Positions 35,719 to 39,322 of a stretch of DNA of 39,322 nt are shown piece by piece; within the stretch, counting starts at the first letter, position 1, and the number at the start of each line of letters is the position of its first letter. Origin of the DNA: Methylobacterium variabile (lineage in GTDB: Bacteria; Pseudomonadota; Alphaproteobacteria; Rhizobiales; Beijerinckiaceae); NCBI RefSeq assembly GCF_001043975.1, contig NZ_LABY01000029.1, positions 1-39,322 on the forward strand. The letters run 5' to 3'. The notes under the pieces were generated by a model, which worked only from the letters and a program-made list of their open reading frames with translations, made no database searches and was not told the origin of the DNA. The translations under genes and the position numbers were made by a program.

Positions 35719-37043
35719 GCGATCTCGCCGACGTCGCGCCGTCCGGATCTTTCGCGCAGGCCGGGGCCCGCCCGTCGATCCGCCCGCGCGGAGCGGGGCT
35801 CGCCGCCCAGGTGCTGCCCTGGCTCCTGGCGGCCGGGATCCTGGTCGCCGCCCCCCTCGTCTTCACCAGCGGCACCGCGCTGACCATGATGAGCCTGATG
35901 GGCATCATGGTGGTGTTCTCCCTGTCCTACAACATGCTGCTCGGCCAGACCGGGCTCCTGTCCTTCGGGCACGCGGTCTATTACGGGCTCGGCGCGTTCT
36001 TCACCGTCCACGCCATGAACGTCGTGGCGGGAAACCGCCTGCCGATCCCGCTGCCGCTGCTGCCGCTGGTGGGCGGGCTCGCCGGCCTCGCCTTCGGGAT
36101 CCTGTTCGGGATGATCTCGACGCGGCGCGCCGGCACCGTGTTCGCGATGATCTCGCTTGGCATCGCCGAGCTGGTCGCCTCGGGCTCGCACATCCTGCAC
36201 AGCTTCTTCGGCGGCGAGGAGGGCATCACCGCCAACCGCACCAAGATGCTGCGGCTGTTCGACATCGGCTTCGGGCCGCAGATCCAGGTCTACTACCTCA
36301 TCGCCGCCTGGTGCCTGATCTGCGCCGTGGCGATGTTCGCGATCACCCGCACGCCGCTCGGGCGCCTGTGCAACGCCGTGCGCGAGAATCCGGAGCGGGT
36401 CGAGTTCCTCGGCTACGAGCCGCAGACGATCCGCGTCACGGCCTTCTGCCTGTCGGCGATGTTCGCCGGGGTCGCGGGGGCGCTCGCGGCGATCAACTTC
36501 GAGATCGCCAACTCGGCCTATCTCGGCGTGCACCAGTCCGGCGTGGTGCTGCTCGCGACCTTCATCGGCGGCATCGGCACCTTCGTCGGCCCGGTCGTCG
36601 GCGCCGTGGTGGTGACGCTGCTGCAGGTCTCGCTCAGCGACCTGACCGAGATCTGGCAGCTCTATTTCGGGCTCCTGTTCATCGCCATCGTGATGTTCGC
36701 CCCCGGCGGCATCGCCGGCCTGGCGCTCATGCACGGCCCGCTCCTGCGCGCCGGCACCGCCCACCGCCTGATCCCGGCCTACCTCCTGGCCCTCGGCCCC
36801 TTCGCCCTCATGCTGGCCGGCGGCATCGCGCTCATCGAGATGGCGTTCCGGGTGCTGGTGAAGGCGAGCGAGGGCACCGAGACGAGCCTCGCCGGCATCC
36901 CCCTCGATGCCGGCCACGTCCTGCCCTGGTGCGTGGCCGGCGCCATGGCGGCGGGCGGTGCCTTCGCCCTGCGGGCGGTGCTGCCGCGGGTCGCCGCCGC
37001 CTGGCACGAGGCCTCCGCCGCCGCCAAGGAGAAACTCGCATGA
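35715..37043 (+). CDS. branched-chain-type ABC transporter permease (LivM-like)
   Basis: This 442-residue partner permease has the characteristic LSYNMLLGQTGLLSFGHAVYYGLGAFF segment (about 70-96), FGMISTRRAGTVFAMISLGIAELV, the cytoplasmic loop RTPLGRLCNAVRENPERVEFLGYEPQTIRVTAF that contacts the ATPases, and GGIGTFVGPVVGAVVV. It is longer than many LivM proteins: after FAPGGIAGL a C-terminal part of about 100 residues adds two more probable helices. The ATG at 35715 overlaps the previous TGA. Confidence 0.92.
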   Translation: MSDLADVAPSGSFAQAGARPSIRPRGAGLAAQVLPWLLAAGILVAAPLVFTSGTALTMMSLMGIMVVFSLSYNMLLGQTGLLSFGHAVYYGLGAFFTVHAMNVVAGNRLPIPLPLLPLVGGLAGLAFGILFGMISTRRAGTVFAMISLGIAELVASGSHILHSFFGGEEGITANRTKMLRLFDIGFGPQIQVYYLIAAWCLICAVAMFAITRTPLGRLCNAVRENPERVEFLGYEPQTIRVTAFCLSAMFAGVAGALAAINFEIANSAYLGVHQSGVVLLATFIGGIGTFVGPVVGAVVVTLLQVSLSDLTEIWQLYFGLLFIAIVMFAPGGIAGLALMHGPLLRAGTAHRLIPAYLLALGPFALMLAGGIALIEMAFRVLVKASEGTETSLAGIPLDAGHVLPWCVAGAMAAGGAFALRAVLPRVAAAWHEASAAAKEKLA

Positions 37044-37804
37044 GCGCCCCCGCGATCGAGCTGTCCGGCGTCCACAAGAGCTTCGGCCCGGCCAAGATCA
37101 TCAACGGCGTCGACCTCGCCGTGCCGACGGGCGAGCGCCACGCCATCATCGGGCCGAACGGCGCCGGCAAGTCGACCCTGTTCCACCTCATCAGCGGCCG
37201 CTTCGCGCCGACGAGCGGCACGATCCGGCTCGAGGGGCAGGACATCACCGGCTGGCGCCCGGCGGCGATCAACCGGGCCGGCCTCGCCCGCAGCTTCCAG
37301 GTCACCAACATCTTCCCGAAGCTCAGCGTGTGGGAGAACGTGCGCTGCGCGGTGCTGCGGGCGATGGGCCACGGACCGTCGTTCTGGCGCGGGGTCGAGG
37401 GATTGCCGGGCGTGGCCGAGCGCACGGAGGAGATCCTCTCCCGCATCCGCCTCGGCCACCGCGCCTCGGTGGCGGCGGGGCTGCTGGCCTACGCCGAGCA
37501 GCGGGCGCTCGAGATCGGCATCGCGATCGCGAGCGACGCCAAGGTCATCCTCCTCGACGAGCCGATGGCCGGGATGAGCCACAGCGAGAGCGAGCACGCG
37601 ACCCAGCTCATCCGCGAGGTCACGACCGGGCGCACGCTCGTGATGGTCGAGCACGACATGGCGGTGGTGTTCGGGCTCGCCGACCGCATCTCGGTCCTGG
37701 TCTACGGCCGCATCATCGCCACCGACACCCCCGCCCGCATCCGGGAGAACCGCGCCGTGCAGGAAGCCTATCTGGGGGTCGCCACCGGGGAGGAGGCCGC
37801 GTGA
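37040..37804 (+). CDS. branched-chain-type ABC transporter ATP-binding protein (LivG-like)
   Basis: This 254-residue cytosolic ATPase has an intact Walker A, G38-P-N-G-A-G-K44-S45, Q-loop in SFQVTNIFP and Walker B VILLDEP. The signature is the family's degenerate form, LLAYAEQ (about 148-154), in place of LSGGQ. H-loop VMVEHDM follows. It forms a heterodimer with the next gene product. The ATG at 37040 overlaps the LivM stop. Confidence 0.93.
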   Translation: MSAPAIELSGVHKSFGPAKIINGVDLAVPTGERHAIIGPNGAGKSTLFHLISGRFAPTSGTIRLEGQDITGWRPAAINRAGLARSFQVTNIFPKLSVWENVRCAVLRAMGHGPSFWRGVEGLPGVAERTEEILSRIRLGHRASVAAGLLAYAEQRALEIGIAIASDAKVILLDEPMAGMSHSESEHATQLIREVTTGRTLVMVEHDMAVVFGLADRISVLVYGRIIATDTPARIRENRAVQEAYLGVATGEEAA

Positions 37805-38547
37805 GCGCCGCCGTCGCGATGCCGGCGGCGCGTGCCGCCACCGCGCCCGCCCTCCTCGAGGTCGAGGACCTGCATGCCTATTACGGCAAGAGCCACATCC
37901 TGCAGGGGGTGAGCTTCCGGGTCGGCGCCGGCGAGATCGTCTCGATCCTCGGCCGCAACGGGGTCGGGCGGTCGACGACCCTCAAGGCGATCATGGGCGA
38001 CGTGCCGCCCCGCGGCCAGATCCGCTTCAAGGGCCAGCCGATCGCCGGCCTCAAGCCCTACACGGTCGCCCGCCGCGGCCTCGGCTACGTGCCGGAGGAG
38101 CGGGCGATCTTCCCCAAGCTCACCGTGCGGCAGAACCTGGCGCTCGGCGAGAAGAGCGGAAAGCGCGGCGGGCGCTGGTCCTACGCCGACATCTTCCGGC
38201 TCTTCCCTCGCCTGGAGGAGCGGATCGACACGCCGGGCGGCGTGCTGTCGGGCGGCGAGCAGCAGATGCTCACGATCTGCCGCACCCTGATGGGCGACCC
38301 CGACCTGATCATGATCGACGAGCCGACGGAAGGCCTCTCGCCCCAGATGGTCGCCCGGGTCGCCGAGATGATCGGCGAGATCGCCGCCCGCGGCGTCTCG
38401 GTGCTGCTGGTCGAGCAGAAGCTCACCATCGCCCTCAAGCTGTCGCAGCGCCTCTACGTGATGGGCCACGGCCACGTGGTGTTCGAGGGCACGCCGGCGG
38501 CGCTCAGCGCCAACGAGGCGGTGCGGCGGGAGTGGCTGGAGGTGTAG
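37801..38547 (+). CDS. branched-chain-type ABC transporter ATP-binding protein (LivF-like), Walker A Lys replaced by Arg
   Basis: This 248-residue ATPase has a Q-loop-like YVPEERAIFP, signature LSGGEQQML, Walker B LIMIDEP and a following VLLVEQKL. Walker A reads G51-R-N-G-V-G-R57-S-T: residue 57, lysine in nearly all ABC ATPases, is arginine (codon CGG, 37969-37971). The rest is normal and the reading frame is intact. The GTG start at 37801 overlaps the LivG stop. Nucleotide-site asymmetry is a possible consequence. Confidence 0.93.
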   Translation: MSAAVAMPAARAATAPALLEVEDLHAYYGKSHILQGVSFRVGAGEIVSILGRNGVGRSTTLKAIMGDVPPRGQIRFKGQPIAGLKPYTVARRGLGYVPEERAIFPKLTVRQNLALGEKSGKRGGRWSYADIFRLFPRLEERIDTPGGVLSGGEQQMLTICRTLMGDPDLIMIDEPTEGLSPQMVARVAEMIGEIAARGVSVLLVEQKLTIALKLSQRLYVMGHGHVVFEGTPAALSANEAVRREWLEV

Positions 38548-38601
38548 AATCCGACCGGTGAGCCTGGGCCGGATCTGCGCTCAGGTTGACAGACTCTCCG
38601 C

Positions 38602-38638
38602 GTCATCCCGGGCCCGCGAAAGCGAAGCCCGGGATGAC
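38602..38638. repeat. palindromic repeat / terminator after the transporter operon
   Basis: GTCATCCCGGGC (38602-38613) pairs perfectly with 38627-38638. Inside, CGC (38615-38617) and GCG (38622-38624) close a GAAA tetraloop. It lies between convergent genes. The 'gtcatcccgggc...gcccgggatgac' form is a dispersed type I associate with many rhizobial genomes; the family name is not known to me. Confidence 0.55.
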
Positions 38639-38691
38639 CCTGTGCGGTGGAACCGTCGCGACGCGTTGGTGATGGCCGCGTCGAACAGGCT

Positions 38692-39114
38692 TCAGCGCAT
38701 GCCGAGCAGCTCGACGTCGAACATCAGCGTGGCGTTCGGGGGGATCACGCCGCCGGCGCCGCGGGCGCCGTAGCCGAGGTCCGGCGGGATCACCAGGGTG
38801 CGCTTGCCGCCGACCTTCATGGTCGAGAGCCCCTCGTCCCAGCCGCGGATGACCTGGCCGGTGCCGACCGCGAAGTTCAGCGGCTGCTTGCGGTCGAGGG
38901 AGCTGTCGAACTTCGCACCCTTCTTGCCGTCCTGATAGAGCCAGCCGGTGTAGTGGACGCTGACGGTCTGGCCCGTCTTCGGCTGCGGGCCGGTGCCGAC
39001 CACCTCGTCCTTGTACTTGAGGCCGGAAGGGGCGGTGATGAACGAGTCGGCGGAGGCTGAGGCGGTCATGGCGATCGTGATCACTCCGGCAAGGGCGAGG
39101 GGCGAACGGCGCAT
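38692..39114 (-). CDS. periplasmic FKBP-type peptidyl-prolyl cis-trans isomerase
   Basis: This 140-residue protein has a signal peptide (MRRSPLALAGVITIAMTASASA, cleavage near 22) and one FKBP domain: VSVHYTGWLYQDGKKGAKFDSSLDRKQPLNFAVGTGQVIRGWDEGLSTMKVGGKRTLVIPPDLGYGARGAGG and NATLMFDVELL. It should assist folding of exported proteins. The Y, F, D, W and Y residues lining the FK506 pocket are present. It has its own upstream region (39115-39226) with tandem repeats. Confidence 0.94.
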   Translation of the reverse strand: MRRSPLALAGVITIAMTASASADSFITAPSGLKYKDEVVGTGPQPKTGQTVSVHYTGWLYQDGKKGAKFDSSLDRKQPLNFAVGTGQVIRGWDEGLSTMKVGGKRTLVIPPDLGYGARGAGGVIPPNATLMFDVELLGMR

Positions 39115-39171
39115 CGACGGGATCGTTCCTGTGCGTGACGTCGGGGAGAGTGGTTAGAGCATTGCCCGGCC

Positions 39172-39216
39172 GGCCGATAGGCCTGTCGCCCGGCGGGCCG
39201 ATAGGCCTATCGGCCC
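39172..39216. repeat. two-copy 24-bp tandem repeat, second copy a 22-bp palindrome
   Basis: The unit GGCCGATAGGCCT starts at 39172 and again at 39196, with period 24. The second copy forms a perfect palindrome, gggccgatagg/cctatcggccc (39195-39216). It lies between the FKBP gene start and the upstream minus-strand gene end, so it may be a terminator for the latter or an operator for the former. Confidence 0.6.
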
Positions 39217-39226
39217 TCGGGGCGCC

Positions 39227-39322
39227 TCAGGCCCGCGGCAGGGACTCGGGATCGATGGTGCCGCCCTCGGCCCAGCCGAGGAGCAGCGCCCGCACCGCGG
39301 CCGGATCGGCGAGCCGGTATCG
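39227..39322 (-). CDS. C-terminal fragment of an unidentified protein (window edge)
   Basis: The last 96 bases on the minus strand are open and end in TGA, encoding 31 residues ending WAEGGTIDPESLPRA. The composition fits the local coding style. There is too little sequence to name a family. Its stop is 112 bases before the FKBP start. Confidence 0.5.
   Translation of the reverse strand, partial: RYRLADPAAVRALLLGWAEGGTIDPESLPRA

Noticed and set aside
37040..37804. Defective LivG signature motif (LLAYAEQ instead of LSGGQ)
   Set aside because: LivG-type ATPases commonly have L-A/S-x-G/A-E-Q variants, so this is probably normal for the family.

Overview
This window reads as a chromosomal segment of a high-GC alphaproteobacterium, most likely order Hyphomicrobiales and plausibly Methylobacterium or a close relative. 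The basis is the strong G/C bias at third codon positions, a NifU/IscU-like gene overlapping yidD, a BioR-controlled biotin locus, osmoregulated glucan genes, and DUF2336, DUF2270 and DUF2778 proteins. I recognise the genus from gene content only. Genes are dense, many pairs overlap as ATGA/GTGA/TGATG, and I see no rRNA, tRNA, CRISPR array or prophage. The only clear mobile element is the tail of an insertion sequence at bases 1-140.

Layout. 1-4.6 kb: IS end, folE-hisI (minus), iscU-like-yidD and thrS (plus), then hairpins. 4.8-7.6 kb: three minus-strand TadE/TadG-type pseudopilin genes, the last with a von Willebrand factor A domain. 7.7-11 kb: a large YfhO-type membrane protein overlapping a secreted triple-repeat protein. 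11.2-13.4 kb: a nitroreductase, a flavin reductase-like protein and a parDE toxin-antitoxin pair. 13.4-15.9 kb: a lytic transglycosylase, a DUF2336 protein and a 38-residue membrane ORF. 16-19.6 kb: bioR and bioY-bioB with three BioR boxes, plus a divergent methyltransferase-acetyltransferase pair. 19.7-23.5 kb: mdoG-mdoH (osmoregulated periplasmic glucans). 23.7-27.9 kb: glmU, a DUF2270 membrane protein and glmS (UDP-GlcNAc supply). 28.1-30.1 kb: a DUF2778 L,D-transpeptidase-like protein and an MltB-like transglycosylase. 30.4-38.5 kb: a catabolic island of SDR dehydrogenase, beta-keto acid cleavage enzyme (BKACE), IclR regulator and a complete branched-chain-type ABC importer. 38.6-39.3 kb: a periplasmic FKBP isomerase and the 3' end of one more gene.

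The most interesting unit is 30.4-38.5 kb. An importer, an SDR that could oxidise a beta-hydroxy acid, and a BKACE that would split the resulting beta-keto acid with acetyl-CoA surround an IclR regulator. A shared TTTCGCG-type motif lies before both flanking operons. The substrate is not evident, so this is a candidate uncharacterised uptake-and-cleavage pathway. Its LivF-type ATPase has arginine instead of lysine in Walker A. The second interesting unit is the BioR locus, where a palindromic BioR box lies between bioR and an unassigned methyltransferase.

A cell-envelope theme runs through the middle: two lytic transglycosylases, one L,D-transpeptidase-like protein, glmU/glmS, mdoGH and the YfhO protein. 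Perfect hairpins without T-tracts sit in several convergent gaps and may be terminators or members of dispersed palindromic repeat families.
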